Assembly: GCF_024662235.1 (NCBI RefSeq)
Contig: NZ_CP096276.1
Location: forward strand, 3,286,001-3,350,000
DNA from: Pimelobacter simplex
Lineage (GTDB): Bacteria > Actinomycetota > Actinomycetes > Propionibacteriales > Nocardioidaceae
Length of the DNA: 64,000 nt
Direction: 5' to 3'
Position numbers and translations under genes: made by a program. How positions within the stretch are numbered: position 1 is the stretch's first letter; the number at the start of each line of letters is the position of its first letter. The notes below the pieces were generated by a model, which was not told the origin of the DNA, made no database searches, and saw nothing but the letters and a program-made list of their open reading frames with translations. Positions 34,449-46,803 of this stretch are shown in pieces.

Positions 34449-36467
34449 ATGACGACCGTCCCGGCCCTGGTGCGCGCCTCGGCGGTGACGGTCGTCGTCA
34501 TCGGCCTCGCGGTCGCCGCGGCGGCGCTCGGTCTCGACCTCGCCGACCGTGACCACGAGGCTGTCGTGGGCCGCGGCTGGGTGGGGGCGGTGCCCGGCAC
34601 GATCCTCGTGGTGACCGGCGGCGTGCTCCTGGGGCAAGTGGGGATCCACCGGATCGCCGTCGCGCTCACCGCGGCCGGGTGCTGGCTCTCCGGCTGCGGC
34701 CTGGCGGCGGCGTGGGTCAACCACGCCGTCCTCCTCGACCGGTACGACGGCCTGCTCGACCTCGCGCTCGTCGTCAACCAGCGCCTCTCGACCCTCGCCT
34801 ACGTCGCGCTGCCACTCGTCCTCGCCGCCTTCCCCGACGGCCGGCTGCCCCGTCCCCGCACGGCCCGCGCACTGGCGGTCACCGGGGTGGCGCTCGCGGC
34901 GGCACCCGCCGTCGTCCGGGTGGCGATGCCGTGGTCGGCCTTCGACCCGGCCTTCGGCGTCGCGCCGTGGCTGGTCCGGACCCGCTCCGACGGAGCCTGG
35001 GGGCTGCCGCTGGATGACGCGACGTGGCACCTGCTCGGGATCCTGAGCGGCTGGTCGCTCGCCCTCTGCGTCCCGGTCAGCGCGCTGGGCCTGGTGCTGC
35101 GGGCCCGCGACGCCGACCCGCTCACCCGGCTCCAGCTGCGCTGGATCACCTGGGCCGGCACGGTCTCGGGCCTGCTCCTGCTCGGCTCGGCGGTGCTGCT
35201 CCCCTATGGCGTCACCGTCGTCGCACTCACCGGTTGCGTCGCCGCGGTGAGCGTCGCGATCTGGGTGGCCGTGGGCCGGCACGGGCTCTACGGCGTCGAC
35301 CAGGTGATGACGTGGACCCTCGTCTACGGCGTCCTGGCCGGCAGCGTGATCGCCGTCGACGCGCTCCTCGTCGCGGCGCTGGGCCGGGCGGTCGGCGACG
35401 AGCGGCTCGTCATGGTCGCGGTGGCGATCGTGCTCCTCGTCTACGCCCCGCTGCGCGAGCAGCTGCTGGCCGGCGTGCGCCGCCTCGTGGCCGGGCGGCG
35501 CGGGGATCCCTACGGCGCGGTCTCAGCACTCGCCGACAGCCTGGAGACGGCCGAGGACGTGGACACCCAGCTGTCCCGGCTGGCCACCGCCGTCGCGCAG
35601 ACCTTCGCGACGTCGTACGTCGAGGTGCGGGTCGAGCTGCCCGGCGGCGACCGGCTGAGCGCGGTGCACGGCGCGCCCACCGCCCGCACGGTGACCCTGC
35701 CGATCAGCACCCGCGACGAGGTGATCGGCGCGATCGAGCTCGCGCCGGGACGGGCCCGGCTCAGTCCGCGGGACCAGCGGCTGCTCACCGACCTCATCCG
35801 GCACGCCACGACGGCGGTCCGGGCGACATCGGCGAGCCGCGCGCTCGAGGAGATCCGCGACGAGCTCGTCGCCTCACGCGAGGCGGAGCGCCGTACCCTC
35901 CGCCGGGACCTGCACGACGGCCTCGGCCCCCAGCTCGCGGCGATCAAGCTGCGCATCGAGGCCGCCGGCAACCTCGCCGCCGCCGACCCGGACGGCTCCC
36001 AGGTGCTGCTCGGCGAGGCCACCCACGCCATCACCGGCGCGGTCGAGGAGATCCGGCGGCTCAGCCGCGGCCTGGGCCCCGCGGCGGTCGAGGACGTCGG
36101 CCTGGTCCGCGCGCTGGAGCAGCTCGCCAGCCGGTTCGACGCCACCTTGACCTGCGCCGGCTTCTCCCCCGACGCCCCGCTCCCGCCGGCCCACGAGGTC
36201 GCGCTCTACCGGATCGTCGGCGAGGCACTGACCAACGCCCGCCGCCACGCCGCGGCCTCCGAGGTCCGGGTCGAGCTGGTCCGCGACGCCGCCGGGGTGA
36301 CCGCGCGGATCGGTGACAACGGTCGCGGGCTGCCGCCCGACGCCCCGGCCGGCGTGGGCATCCGCTCGATGCGCGCCCGGGCCCAGGAGCTGGGCGGGCG
36401 GCTCGACGTACGCTCCGGACCGCGAGGATGCGTCGTGACCGCCCTGCTCCCGGAGGTTCACCCATGA
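34449..36467 (+). CDS. Sensor histidine kinase (NarL-type partner, HisKA_3)
   Basis: 672 residues. Residues 1-315 contain about eight hydrophobic helices, so an unusually large membrane sensor rather than two TM helices. A GAF-like stretch follows (about 355-445, DTQLSRLATAVAQTFATSYV). The dimerisation and phosphoacceptor helix is REAERRTLRRDLHDGLGPQL with His489, and the HATPase has EALTNARRHA and IGDNGRGLPP with RSMRARAQELGG. It phosphorylates the response regulator whose ATG overlaps its stop by 4 bp. Signal unknown. Confidence 0.92.
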   Translation: MTTVPALVRASAVTVVVIGLAVAAAALGLDLADRDHEAVVGRGWVGAVPGTILVVTGGVLLGQVGIHRIAVALTAAGCWLSGCGLAAAWVNHAVLLDRYDGLLDLALVVNQRLSTLAYVALPLVLAAFPDGRLPRPRTARALAVTGVALAAAPAVVRVAMPWSAFDPAFGVAPWLVRTRSDGAWGLPLDDATWHLLGILSGWSLALCVPVSALGLVLRARDADPLTRLQLRWITWAGTVSGLLLLGSAVLLPYGVTVVALTGCVAAVSVAIWVAVGRHGLYGVDQVMTWTLVYGVLAGSVIAVDALLVAALGRAVGDERLVMVAVAIVLLVYAPLREQLLAGVRRLVAGRRGDPYGAVSALADSLETAEDVDTQLSRLATAVAQTFATSYVEVRVELPGGDRLSAVHGAPTARTVTLPISTRDEVIGAIELAPGRARLSPRDQRLLTDLIRHATTAVRATSASRALEEIRDELVASREAERRTLRRDLHDGLGPQLAAIKLRIEAAGNLAAADPDGSQVLLGEATHAITGAVEEIRRLSRGLGPAAVEDVGLVRALEQLASRFDATLTCAGFSPDAPLPPAHEVALYRIVGEALTNARRHAAASEVRVELVRDAAGVTARIGDNGRGLPPDAPAGVGIRSMRARAQELGGRLDVRSGPRGCVVTALLPEVHP

Positions 36468-37123
36468 CTGCCGCACCGATCCGGATCGTGCTCGTCGACG
36501 ACCACCCCGTCTACCGCGACGGCCTCGGCGTGCTGCTCGGCTCGCTGCCCGGCCTGGAGGTCGTGGGCGTGGCCGGTGACGGCGCCGAAGCCGTGGCCGT
36601 CGTCGAGGACGTCGCCCCCGACGTCGTCGTCATGGACATCGCGATGCCCGTGCTCGACGGGATCGCCGCCACGCGGCGGCTCCTCGAGGACCGCCCGGAC
36701 CTCGGCATCCTGCTGCTCACCATGTCCGAGGACGACGAGACCGTCTTCGACGGGCTGCGCGCCGGCGCCCGCGGCTTCGTCCTCAAGGGCGCCGACCAGG
36801 ACGACATCTCCCGTGCCATCCGCGCGGTCGCCGGCGGCGACGCGATCCTCGGCTCGGGGCTCGCGAATCGGATCGCCGGGTACGTCGAGGCCGCCGCCGC
36901 GGGCGCCGCCGGCGCTGCCCCCTTCCCCGAGCTCACTCCGCGGGAGCGGGAGATCCTCGACCACATCGCGGCCGGCCGGAGCAACGGCCAGATCGCGGCG
37001 TCGCTCTACCTCTCGCCCAAGACGGTCAGCAACAACATCTCCTCGATCTTCGCCAAGCTCCACGTCGAGGGCCGCGCCGAGGCGATCGTCAAGGCCCGCG
37101 AGGCCGGGCTCGGGCGCCTCTGA
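36464..37123 (+). CDS. NarL/FixJ-type response regulator
   Basis: 219 residues. Receiver domain 1-125 with acidic pocket IVLVDDHPVYRDGL and phosphoacceptor Asp58 in VVVMDIAMPVLDG; the LuxR-type helix-turn-helix at about 155-210 has LTPREREILDHIAAGRSNGQ and LYLSPKTVSNNISSIFAKLH. The start is set by the ATGA overlap and by GGAGG at 36452-36456. It likely controls genes such as the divergent membrane protein or the secreted protein 124 bp downstream; this is from position only. Confidence 0.93.
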   Translation: MTAAPIRIVLVDDHPVYRDGLGVLLGSLPGLEVVGVAGDGAEAVAVVEDVAPDVVVMDIAMPVLDGIAATRRLLEDRPDLGILLLTMSEDDETVFDGLRAGARGFVLKGADQDDISRAIRAVAGGDAILGSGLANRIAGYVEAAAAGAAGAAPFPELTPREREILDHIAAGRSNGQIAASLYLSPKTVSNNISSIFAKLHVEGRAEAIVKAREAGLGRL

Positions 37124-37246
37124 GGACAGGTCAGGGAGCCCGCTCCCGGCGGGCCGGGAACCGGCACCCTGCCGGCCCGGGGGTGCCCGGCCCGAGGGTC
37201 GTCGTACGGCCGCGAGCGCGGTCGCGTCCACCCCGAGGAGACCTCC

Positions 37247-38950
37247 ATGATCCGCCTGACCGCCGGCCTCGCCGCCGCGGCGATCCTGCTCACCGCGGCG
37301 CCGGCCGGCGCCGCCGAGACCGCCGCCCCGACCGCCGCCGACGACGACCTCCAGCCGCCGACCATCACCATCACCACCCCTGCCGGCGTCGTCGACGGCT
37401 GGTCGACGGCGGCGTTCGACGTCACCGTCCGGGTCAGCGACACCGGCGGCTCGGGCCTGGCCGGCTCCGAGTGGGAACTGAGCGGCGCGACCGGCGGGTC
37501 CGGCTCGATCCACGGCAGCACACTGACCACGATCCCGATCACGGGCGCCGGACCCACCACGCTCACCGTCACCTCCCGCGACCGGGCCGGCAACGAGACC
37601 ACGCGCGGCGTCGACCTCGGCGTCGACACCGCCGCTCCCTCGATCATGCTCGGCCCGAACCTGCGCTCGATCGACCAGACCACGGTCGCTCCCGGCACCA
37701 AGGTCGTCGCCGACTTCGAGTGCGTCGACGCCGAGTCCGGTATCGCCGCGTGCACCGCGGCCGTGCTGCCCGGCCAGGTCGTCGACACCGACGCGATCCC
37801 GGGCCGCGCGCTCGTCATCCACGCCAAGGACAAGGTCGGCCGCACCAGCCAGTACACCGTCTCCTGGGCCACCGACCTCCAGACCTTCACCCTGGCCGAG
37901 CCGCTCGCGTTCACCGGATCGGCCACGGTCGGCGACCGGATCACCGTCCGGCCGCCGTCGTTCTCACCGGCCCCGGACACGATCAGCTACCAGTGGCTCC
38001 TCGACGGTCAGCCGGTTCCCGGCGCGACGGGCACCTCCCTCGGCTTCGGCCCGGCCGAGCGGGACCGCACCGTCACCCTCCAGGTGCGCCCGCACCGCAA
38101 CGGCTACGCCGACAGCCCGTTCACCAGCACTCCCGTCCGCGTCGCCGGGAGGACCATCCAGCTCAACGGCGAGGTCACCGTCGAGGGCATCCGCCGTCCC
38201 GGCCACCCCCTCACCGCCACCGTCACCGGGCTCTTCGACCCGAGCGACGTCACCCTCACCTACCGCTGGTTCCGCGACAGCGTGCTCCACCCGATCCCCG
38301 GCGCCACCTCGGCGACCTACACGCCGACTCCCGGCGACGCCGGCCAGCGCCTGATCGCCCGGGTCGTCGCGGACGCGCCCGGGCACAAGACCTTCACCGC
38401 CGAGCGCACCGTCGAGGTCGGGTTCAACGAGCTCGCCGCCCTCGGCAACCCCGGCGTGACCGGCACCCCCCGCGTCGGTGCGGTCCTCACCGCGGTCGCG
38501 CCCTCCTACACGCCCACCGCGACCGTCTCCTACCAGTGGCTGCGCGGCGGTACGCCGATCAGCCGGGCCACCGGGGCGTCGTACCGGCTGACGGGAGCCG
38601 ACACCGGCGCCCGCATCACCGTCCGCATCGTCGCCCGCGCCGACGGCTTCCGCGACCACGTCGGGACCGCCCTGCCGACCGCTCCCGTCGCCCGCGCGGC
38701 CGCCACCGTGACGGTGCGCGCCCAGGCGCGCCGCGGCGGAGTGGTGGTGCTGACCGTGACCGTCCGCGCTCCCGGCGTTCTTCCGAGCGGTGTCGTGAAG
38801 GTGCGCCGCGGGCCCGTCGTCCGGCTCACCCAGGGCACCGCCCGCATCCGGCTGGCCAAGCAGCCGCGGGGCAAGGCGACCTATACCGTCACGTACGGCG
38901 GCGACGCCGGCGTCGGCACCGCCTCGGCGAAGGTCCGGGTCAAGGTCCGC

Positions 38951-38953
<3 letters not shown>
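37247..38953 (+). CDS. Secreted Ig-like repeat protein
   Basis: 568 residues with a short signal peptide (about 1-21). First module (about 35-130) is an Ig-like domain with SDTGGSGLAGSEWELSG. A Cys pair follows (FECVDAESGIAAC). Then three repeats contain a Tyr-x-Trp motif: SYQWLLDGQPVPGATG, TYRWFRDSVLHPIPGATS and SYQWLRGGTPISRATG, as in actinobacterial Ig-like surface repeats. The last 90 residues (VTVRAQARRGGVVVLTVTVR) resemble a bacterial Ig (Big) domain. GAGGAG lies 6 nt before the ATG. The protein has no catalytic motif; it may bind surfaces. Downstream of the two-component system. Confidence 0.75.
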
Positions 38954-41209
<2,256 letters not shown>

Positions 41210-41213
41210 ATCC

Positions 41214-41816
41214 ATGGTCCCTCGACTCAGCCGCCGTGAGGCGACGACCCGTCCCCGCGTCGAGGGCAACCGCGAGCAGGAGATCCTCGACGCGACCCTC
41301 GCGGTCCTCGTCGACATGGGGTACGACCGGCTCACCATGGACGCCGTGGCCACCAAGGCCAAGGCGTCCAAGGCCACGCTCTACCGCCGTTGGGAGGGCA
41401 AGGCCGCCCTGGTGATCGATGCGCTCATGTCGCAGAAGACACCGCTCGAGGTCCCCACCGACACCGGCAGCCTGCGCGGTGACCTGCTGGCCGTCTTCTG
41501 CGGTTCCGGTGGCCTGACCGACGACCACCAGACCTCGATCCTCGGCAGCGTCGTCACGGCCATCGGCCGCGACGCCGAGTTCGCGGCCGCCTTCCGCGAG
41601 CGCTTCGTCGGCCCCAAGGTCGACGTGGCCCGCCAGATCTACCAGCGCGCGCACGATCGGGGCGAGCTGCGCGACGACCTCGACCTGGAGATCCTCTCCG
41701 CCGCCCTCCCGGGCATCGTCCTGCACCGCATGTTCCTGCTCGGCGAGCCCGCTACCCCTGACCTGATCGCCCGCGTCGTCGACCAGGTGATCCTCCCTGC
41801 CGCCACCCGCGGCTGA
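41214..41816 (+). CDS. TetR family repressor
   Basis: 200 residues. The N-terminal helix-turn-helix is at about 15-60: REQEILDATLAVLVDMGYDR, then DAVATKAKASKATLYRRWEG. The C-terminal ligand domain is all-helical (RVVDQVILPAATRG end). The ATG at 41214 was chosen because the -10 lies seven bases before it; a TTG at 41187 is inside the operator. It precedes an MFS drug exporter by 28 bp, so it almost surely represses both. The ligand would be a substrate of the exporter. Confidence 0.92.
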   Translation: MVPRLSRREATTRPRVEGNREQEILDATLAVLVDMGYDRLTMDAVATKAKASKATLYRRWEGKAALVIDALMSQKTPLEVPTDTGSLRGDLLAVFCGSGGLTDDHQTSILGSVVTAIGRDAEFAAAFRERFVGPKVDVARQIYQRAHDRGELRDDLDLEILSAALPGIVLHRMFLLGEPATPDLIARVVDQVILPAATRG

Positions 41817-41844
41817 ATCTCTCCTCACACCCGAAGGAACCCTC

Positions 41845-43425
41845 GTGACCGACATCAAGTCCTCGGACGCGCCGGATGACATGTCGGCGTCGCAACCCGA
41901 CGCCGTCGACGGCCCGTCCTCCCCCGGCCACCTCGGCTGGGCGCTCGTGCTGATCTGCATGGCGCAGCTGATGGTGGTGCTCGACAGCACCATCGCCAAC
42001 ATCGCCCTGCCCTACATCGGCACCGACCTCAAGATCGACCCGTCCAACCTGTCCTGGGTCGTCACCGGGTACGCCCTGGCCTTCGGCGGCCTGCTCCTGC
42101 TGGGCGGCCGGCTGGGTGACCTCTTCGGCCGCCGCCGCGTCTTCATGGCCGGCGTCGCGCTGTTCGCGATCGCCTCCGCCCTGGGCGGTGTCGCCCAGAA
42201 CGAGGCGATGCTGCTCGGCTCCCGTGGCCTCCAGGGCCTCGGCGCGGCGCTCGCCTCGCCGACCGCGCTCGCGCTCATCACCACGACCTTCCCGGCCGGT
42301 CCCCAGCGCAACCGCGCGTTCTCGGTCTTCGCCGCCATGTCCGGCATCGGTGCCGCGATCGGCCTGGTCCTCGGTGGCTGGCTGACCGACCTCGACCCCG
42401 CCTGGGGCTGGCGCCTGACCTTCCTGATCAACGTGCCGATCGGCCTCCTCGCGGCGTACTTCGCCCCGAAGCTGCTGCCCGACACCGACCACCACGCCGG
42501 TTCGCTCGACCTGCCCGGCGCCATCCTCGGCACCGGCGGTCTGCTGGCCCTGGTCTACGGCATCACCCGCACCAGCAACGTCGACCCCGACACGATCACC
42601 GCGCTCAACCCGCACGGCACCAGCTACGGCTGGGGTGACCCGGTCGCCGTCACCGCGATGGTGCTGGGCGTCCTCGCCCTGGTCGCGTTCATCTTCGTCG
42701 AGCGCCGCGTCTCCAACCCGCTGATGCCGCTGTCGATCTTCGCCAACCGCAACCGCGCGGTCGCCTTCGTCTCGATGATGATCACGCCCGCGGCGATGTT
42801 CGCGATGTTCTTCTTCCTCTCGCTCTACGTCCAGAACGTGATGGGCTACTCCCCGCTCAAGACCGGCTTCGCCTTCCTGCCCTTCGCGGTCGGCATGGTC
42901 TTCGGTGCGACGGCGTCGTCCAAGCTCGTCTCCAAGGTCGACCCGCGCGTCCTGGCCGGCACCGGCACGATCCTCGCCGGCATCGCGCTGTTCTTCTTCT
43001 CCCGGATCGAGTTCGGCAGCGAGAACTACTGGACCGACATCGCGCCGTTCGTCGTCCTGATGTCGATCGGCATGGGCCTGACCTTCGTCCCGATGACGCT
43101 GGTCGCCGTCCACGGCGTCCGCACCCAGGACGCCGGTATCGGCTCCGGTGTCCTCAACACCATGCAGCAGGTCGGTGGCGCGCTCGGTCTCGCCACGCTC
43201 TCGGCGGTGGCGTCGCACTTCACCACCGAGAAGCTCGCCGACCTCGCGACCGGCAACCCGACCAACCCGGCCAACGGCCTGATCGCGTTCGCCGACGGTG
43301 CCACGCACGCCTTCCTCGTCGGCGCGTTCATGATCTGGACCGCGTCGCTGATCGTGTGGCTGCTGCTCAGCGTCAAGCACACCGAGCTCGCCACGGACGC
43401 GCCTGAGGGCGTCCACGTCGGCTGA
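41845..43425 (+). CDS. MFS multidrug exporter (DHA2/EmrB-QacA type)
   Basis: 526 residues, about 14 predicted helices, as in the DHA2 family. Motif A is LLGGRLGDLFGRRRVFM between helices 2 and 3; motif C-like glycine stretches are in the fifth helix (MSGIGAAIGLVLGGWLTD); the start of helix 1 has LMVVLDSTIANIALP. The family expels drugs by proton antiport. GTG 41845 has GAAGGA 6 nt before it. Coupled to the TetR gene upstream. A terminator follows at 43444-43477. Confidence 0.93.
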   Translation: MTDIKSSDAPDDMSASQPDAVDGPSSPGHLGWALVLICMAQLMVVLDSTIANIALPYIGTDLKIDPSNLSWVVTGYALAFGGLLLLGGRLGDLFGRRRVFMAGVALFAIASALGGVAQNEAMLLGSRGLQGLGAALASPTALALITTTFPAGPQRNRAFSVFAAMSGIGAAIGLVLGGWLTDLDPAWGWRLTFLINVPIGLLAAYFAPKLLPDTDHHAGSLDLPGAILGTGGLLALVYGITRTSNVDPDTITALNPHGTSYGWGDPVAVTAMVLGVLALVAFIFVERRVSNPLMPLSIFANRNRAVAFVSMMITPAAMFAMFFFLSLYVQNVMGYSPLKTGFAFLPFAVGMVFGATASSKLVSKVDPRVLAGTGTILAGIALFFFSRIEFGSENYWTDIAPFVVLMSIGMGLTFVPMTLVAVHGVRTQDAGIGSGVLNTMQQVGGALGLATLSAVASHFTTEKLADLATGNPTNPANGLIAFADGATHAFLVGAFMIWTASLIVWLLLSVKHTELATDAPEGVHVG

Positions 43426-43428
43426 GGT

Positions 43429-44436
43429 CTAGCCGCCCAGCGAACGGGCCACCGAGCGAACGAGCTCGGTGGCCCGTCGTGCGTCCCGGGCGGTGCTCCC
43501 CGCCAGTCCGCAGGCGGGCGTGACGACCAGCCCGCCGCCGACGACCTCGGGGTCGAGGCCGAGCATGTCGAGCCAGCGCAGCACCCGCTCGACGACCTCC
43601 TTGTCGCCGGGCAGCTCCCCCGCCGTCGGTACGACGCCCAGCGCGATCGTGTCGCCCGCCTCGAGCGCCTCGGCGGCCGCGTCGTGCCCGTCGGCGTCGA
43701 GCAGCGCGAGGTCGAGCATCACGCCGCGCGCCCCGGCCCCCCGCAGCAGCCCGATCGGCACGCCGGGCGCGCAGCAGTGCACCCACGGCTCCGCACCGGC
43801 GTCGCGGATCGCGTCGAGCACCCAGCCCAGCGCCTCGCTGGCCTCGGGCGGGTGGATCATCCGGTGCTTGCCGAAGCCCGACGCCGTCGGGATCGCGGCG
43901 GCCAGCACGGCCGGCAGCGCCGGCTCGTCGAGCTGGACCACGAGCGACGCGGCCGCGGGCAGCCGGCGGCGCAGGTCCGCGACGTGGTCGGTGACCGCGA
44001 CGGCCAGGGCCTGGGCGAGCTCGCGGCGCGCGCCGTGGTCGGCGAGCAGCTTGTCGCCGCGCGGGCGCTCGACCGTGGCGGCCAGCGTCCAGGGGCCGGT
44101 CAGCTGGGTCTTGAAGGCGCCCGTGTGGCCGGCCGCCTGCTCCTCGACGGCGTCGAGGTCCTGGGCCAGCAGGCTGCGGGCGCGCCGCTGGTCGAGGGGC
44201 GGGGCTCCGGCCGAGCCGGTCAGCCGCCAGCCGGCGGGCTGGAGGTCGGCGTCGAGCTCGGCGACCAGGCCGAGGGTGCGGCCGATCATGCCGGCCGGGG
44301 CGCCGCGGCCGGGCACCTCGGGCACGTAGCCGATCCCGTGCTCGTCGGCGGCCACCTCGCCCAGGACGACGGCCAGCGCCTCGTCGAGGTCGCGCTGCTC
44401 GGTGCCCGGGAACGAACCGATCCCGGTCGCCCTCAC
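43429..44436 (-). CDS. MetE-like methionine synthase family protein
   Basis: 335 residues, about half of MetE, corresponding to the C-terminal catalytic barrel (UROD/MetE-like). IGSFPGT is the N-terminal phosphate-side motif; [13 protein letters not shown] and [13 protein letters not shown] are barrel signatures; zinc ligands may be His-Cys in [12 protein letters not shown] and Cys in [10 protein letters not shown]. It may transfer a methyl group to homocysteine or a related thiol from an unknown donor; it lacks the N-terminal half for methyltetrahydrofolate triglutamate. The GTG overlaps the mnmA stop (GTGA). Its last codons hold the terminator of the convergent MFS gene. Confidence 0.85.
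   Translation of the reverse strand: MRATGIGSFPGTEQRDLDEALAVVLGEVAADEHGIGYVPEVPGRGAPAGMIGRTLGLVAELDADLQPAGWRLTGSAGAPPLDQRRARSLLAQDLDAVEEQAAGHTGAFKTQLTGPWTLAATVERPRGDKLLADHGARRELAQALAVAVTDHVADLRRRLPAAASLVVQLDEPALPAVLAAAIPTASGFGKHRMIHPPEASEALGWVLDAIRDAGAEPWVHCCAPGVPIGLLRGAGARGVMLDLALLDADGHDAAAEALEAGDTIALGVVPTAGELPGDKEVVERVLRWLDMLGLDPEVVGGGLVVTPACGLAGSTARDARRATELVRSVARSLGG
43444..43477 (+). terminator. Terminator of the MFS gene, inside the MetE-like gene end
   Basis: ACGGGCCACCGAG (43444-43456) and CTCGGTGGCCCGT (43465-43477) form a perfect 13-bp stem with an 8-nt loop, starting 19 bp after the MFS stop. It is within the last 17 codons of the convergent MetE-like gene. No U-tract on either strand. 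Confidence 0.75.
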
Positions 44437-45548
44437 GTGCCGACCCGGTGGGTCGCGGTGATGGTGGCGGAGCCGACGACCCTGGTGCCGTCGTACACGA
44501 CGACGGCCTGGCCGGGGGCGATCCCCTCGGCGTGGTCGAGCAGGTCGACGACGAGACCGTCCTCCCCCACCCGGACCACGGCTCGGTGCTCCGCACCGTG
44601 CGCCCGCAGCTGGACGCTCACCGCGTCGCCCGCCAGGACCGTGCCGGCCGGAAGCGCGGCACCGCACCAGCGGACCCGGTCCCCGCGCACCTGGTCGACC
44701 GCGAGCCGCTCGCGCGGACCCACCGTGACCGTGCCCGAGACCGGCTCGATGTCGAGCACGTAGCGCGCCCGTCCGTCGGGCGCGGGGTGCCCGAGCCGCA
44801 GTCCCTTGCGCTGCCCGATCGTGTAGGCATAGGTGCCGGCGTGGTGACCCACGACCTCGCCGGTCTCGTCGTCGCGGATCTCGCCGCCCTGGTTGGGCGC
44901 GCGGTCGCCGAGCTTCTCGCGCAGCCAGCCGGCGTTGTCGCCGTCGGCCACGAAGCAGATGTCGTGGCTGTCGGGCTTGTCCGCGACGAGCAGCCCGCGG
45001 GCGGCGGCCTCGGCGCGCACCTGCGGCTTCGGGGTGTCGCCGAGCGGAAACAGCGAGTGGCGCAGCTGCTGCTCGTCGAGGACGCCGAGCACGTAGGACT
45101 GGTCCTTGGCCGCGTCGACCGCGCGGTGCAGCTCGATCGCGCCGTCGGACGACGTACGGACGGTCGCGTAGTGGCCGGTCGCGACGGCGTCGAAGCCCAG
45201 CGCCAGCGCCTTGTCGAGGACGGCGGCGAACTTGATCTTCTCGTTGCAGCGCAGGCACGGGTTGGGGGTCTGCCCGGCGGCGTAGGTGTCCATGAAGTCC
45301 TCGACCACATCGGTGTGGAAGCGGTCGGAGAGGTCCCAGACGTAGAACGGGATGCCGATCACGTCGGCCGCGCGGCGGGCGTCGTTGGCATCCTCGATGG
45401 TGCAGCAGCCCCGGGCGCCGGTGCGGTAGGACTTGGGGTTGCGCGAGAGTGCGAGGTGGATGCCGGTCACCTCGTGGCCGGCCTCGGCGGCGCGCGCGGC
45501 GGCGACGGCGGAGTCCACTCCCCCGGACATGGCGGCGACGACCTTCAC
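44433..45548 (-). CDS. mnmA: tRNA 2-thiouridylase
   Basis: 371 residues. Adds sulfur to U34 of tRNAs for Lys, Glu and Gln. The ATP-binding PP-loop [12 protein letters not shown] is at the N-terminus; the catalytic cysteine pair is in [14 protein letters not shown] and [10 protein letters not shown]; the C-terminal barrel is normal. The neighbour upstream is a cysteine desulfurase, 18 bp away, the sulfur source; the GTG start (45546-45548) has AGGTGAT before it. Confidence 0.96.
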   Translation of the reverse strand: MKVVAAMSGGVDSAVAAARAAEAGHEVTGIHLALSRNPKSYRTGARGCCTIEDANDARRAADVIGIPFYVWDLSDRFHTDVVEDFMDTYAAGQTPNPCLRCNEKIKFAAVLDKALALGFDAVATGHYATVRTSSDGAIELHRAVDAAKDQSYVLGVLDEQQLRHSLFPLGDTPKPQVRAEAAARGLLVADKPDSHDICFVADGDNAGWLREKLGDRAPNQGGEIRDDETGEVVGHHAGTYAYTIGQRKGLRLGHPAPDGRARYVLDIEPVSGTVTVGPRERLAVDQVRGDRVRWCGAALPAGTVLAGDAVSVQLRAHGAEHRAVVRVGEDGLVVDLLDHAEGIAPGQAVVVYDGTRVVGSATITATHRVGT

Positions 45549-45566
45549 CGGATCACCTGCCCGAGG

Positions 45567-46742
45567 TCAGACATGGGCCGCACGCGCGCGCTCGACGCAC
45601 GGGCCGATCGCCTCGGCGACGGCCGCGACGTCGGCCTCGGTGCTGGTGTGGCCCAGGCTGAACCGCAGCGAGCTGCGCGCCTCGTCGCTGGAGCGGCCCA
45701 TCCCGAGCAGCACGTGCGAGGGCTGCGGGACACCGGCCGAGCAGGCCGAGCCGGTCGAGCACTCGATGCCGCGGGCGTCGAGGAGCATGAGCAGCGAGTC
45801 GCCCTCGCAGCCGGGGAAGCTCAGGTGGACGTTGCCGGGCAGCCGGTCGACGGGGTCGCCGTTGAGGACGGCGTCCGGCACCGCCCGTCGTACGGCGGCC
45901 ACGAGGTCGTCGCGCAGACCCGCGAGCCGCGCGGCGTGGTCGGCCTGCTGCTTGACCGCGAGCTCGACCGCGGCCGCGAAGCCGGCGATCGCCGGGACGT
46001 CGAGGGTGCCGCTGCGCACGTCGCGCTCCTGGCCGCCGCCGTGCAGCTGGGGGGTCAGCGCCACCTCACGCCGTACGACGAGCGCACCGACGCCCTGGGG
46101 CCCGCCGACCTTGTGCCCCGACAGCGAGAGCGCGTCGACGCCCGAGGCGGCGAAGTCGACCGGCGTCGCCCCGACCGCTTGGACGGCGTCGGTGTGGACC
46201 GGGATGCCGTGCTCGGCGGCGATCGCGACCACCTGGTCGAGCGGCTGGAGCGTGCCGACCTCGTTGTTGGCCCACATCACCGTGATCAGGGCGACCGAGG
46301 CCGGGTCGCGCTCGACCGAGGCGCGCAGCGCGTCGACGCGCAGCCGTCCGTCGTCGTCGACCGGCAGCAGCTCGACGTCGGCGCCCTCGTGCTCGGCGAG
46401 CCACTCCAGCGGGTCGAGCACGGCGTGGTGCTCGACCGCGGTCGAGAGCACCCGGGTGCGCCGCGGGTCGCCGTCGCGCCGGGACCAGAACAGCCCCTTG
46501 ACGGCCAGGTTGTCGGCCTCGGTGCCGCCGGAGGTGAAGACCACCTCGCCGGGCCGGCAGCCGAGCGCCTGGGCGACGGTCTCGCGGGACTCCTCGATCA
46601 CGCGGCGCGCGCGACGTCCGGAGGCGTGCAGCGAGCTGGCGTTGCCGACCTCACGCAGGTGGGCGGTCATCGCCTCCACCGCGACGTCGGTCATCGGCGT
46701 CGTCGCGGCGTGGTCGAGGTAGACCGTGCGAACGTCGTTCAT
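45567..46742 (-). CDS. Cysteine desulfurase (IscS/NifS family)
   Basis: 391 residues. PLP enzyme that takes sulfur from cysteine. The PLP motifs are [43 protein letters not shown] and the lysine in [17 protein letters not shown]; the catalytic Cys loop is [20 protein letters not shown], long as in IscS. It is followed by mnmA (18 bp), suggesting supply of sulfur for tRNA thiolation; Fe-S supply is also possible. The start ATG 46742 has GGAG 6 nt before it. Symbol left open (iscS or nifS). Confidence 0.93.
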   Translation of the reverse strand: MNDVRTVYLDHAATTPMTDVAVEAMTAHLREVGNASSLHASGRRARRVIEESRETVAQALGCRPGEVVFTSGGTEADNLAVKGLFWSRRDGDPRRTRVLSTAVEHHAVLDPLEWLAEHEGADVELLPVDDDGRLRVDALRASVERDPASVALITVMWANNEVGTLQPLDQVVAIAAEHGIPVHTDAVQAVGATPVDFAASGVDALSLSGHKVGGPQGVGALVVRREVALTPQLHGGGQERDVRSGTLDVPAIAGFAAAVELAVKQQADHAARLAGLRDDLVAAVRRAVPDAVLNGDPVDRLPGNVHLSFPGCEGDSLLMLLDARGIECSTGSACSAGVPQPSHVLLGMGRSSDEARSSLRFSLGHTSTEADVAAVAEAIGPCVERARAAHV

Positions 46743-46791
46743 GGCGTCTCCAAGGTTAGAGGACGGACACCTCCCGTTCACGCGGGCTCCC

Positions 46792-46797
46792 TAGCCT
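46792..46797 (+). promoter_or_regulatory. -10 element of ppk2
   Basis: TAGCCT ends 6 nt before ATG 46804; upstream -35 not clear. It is 50 bp from the divergent cysteine desulfurase start. Confidence 0.4.
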
Positions 46798-46803
46798 CCG
46801 ACC

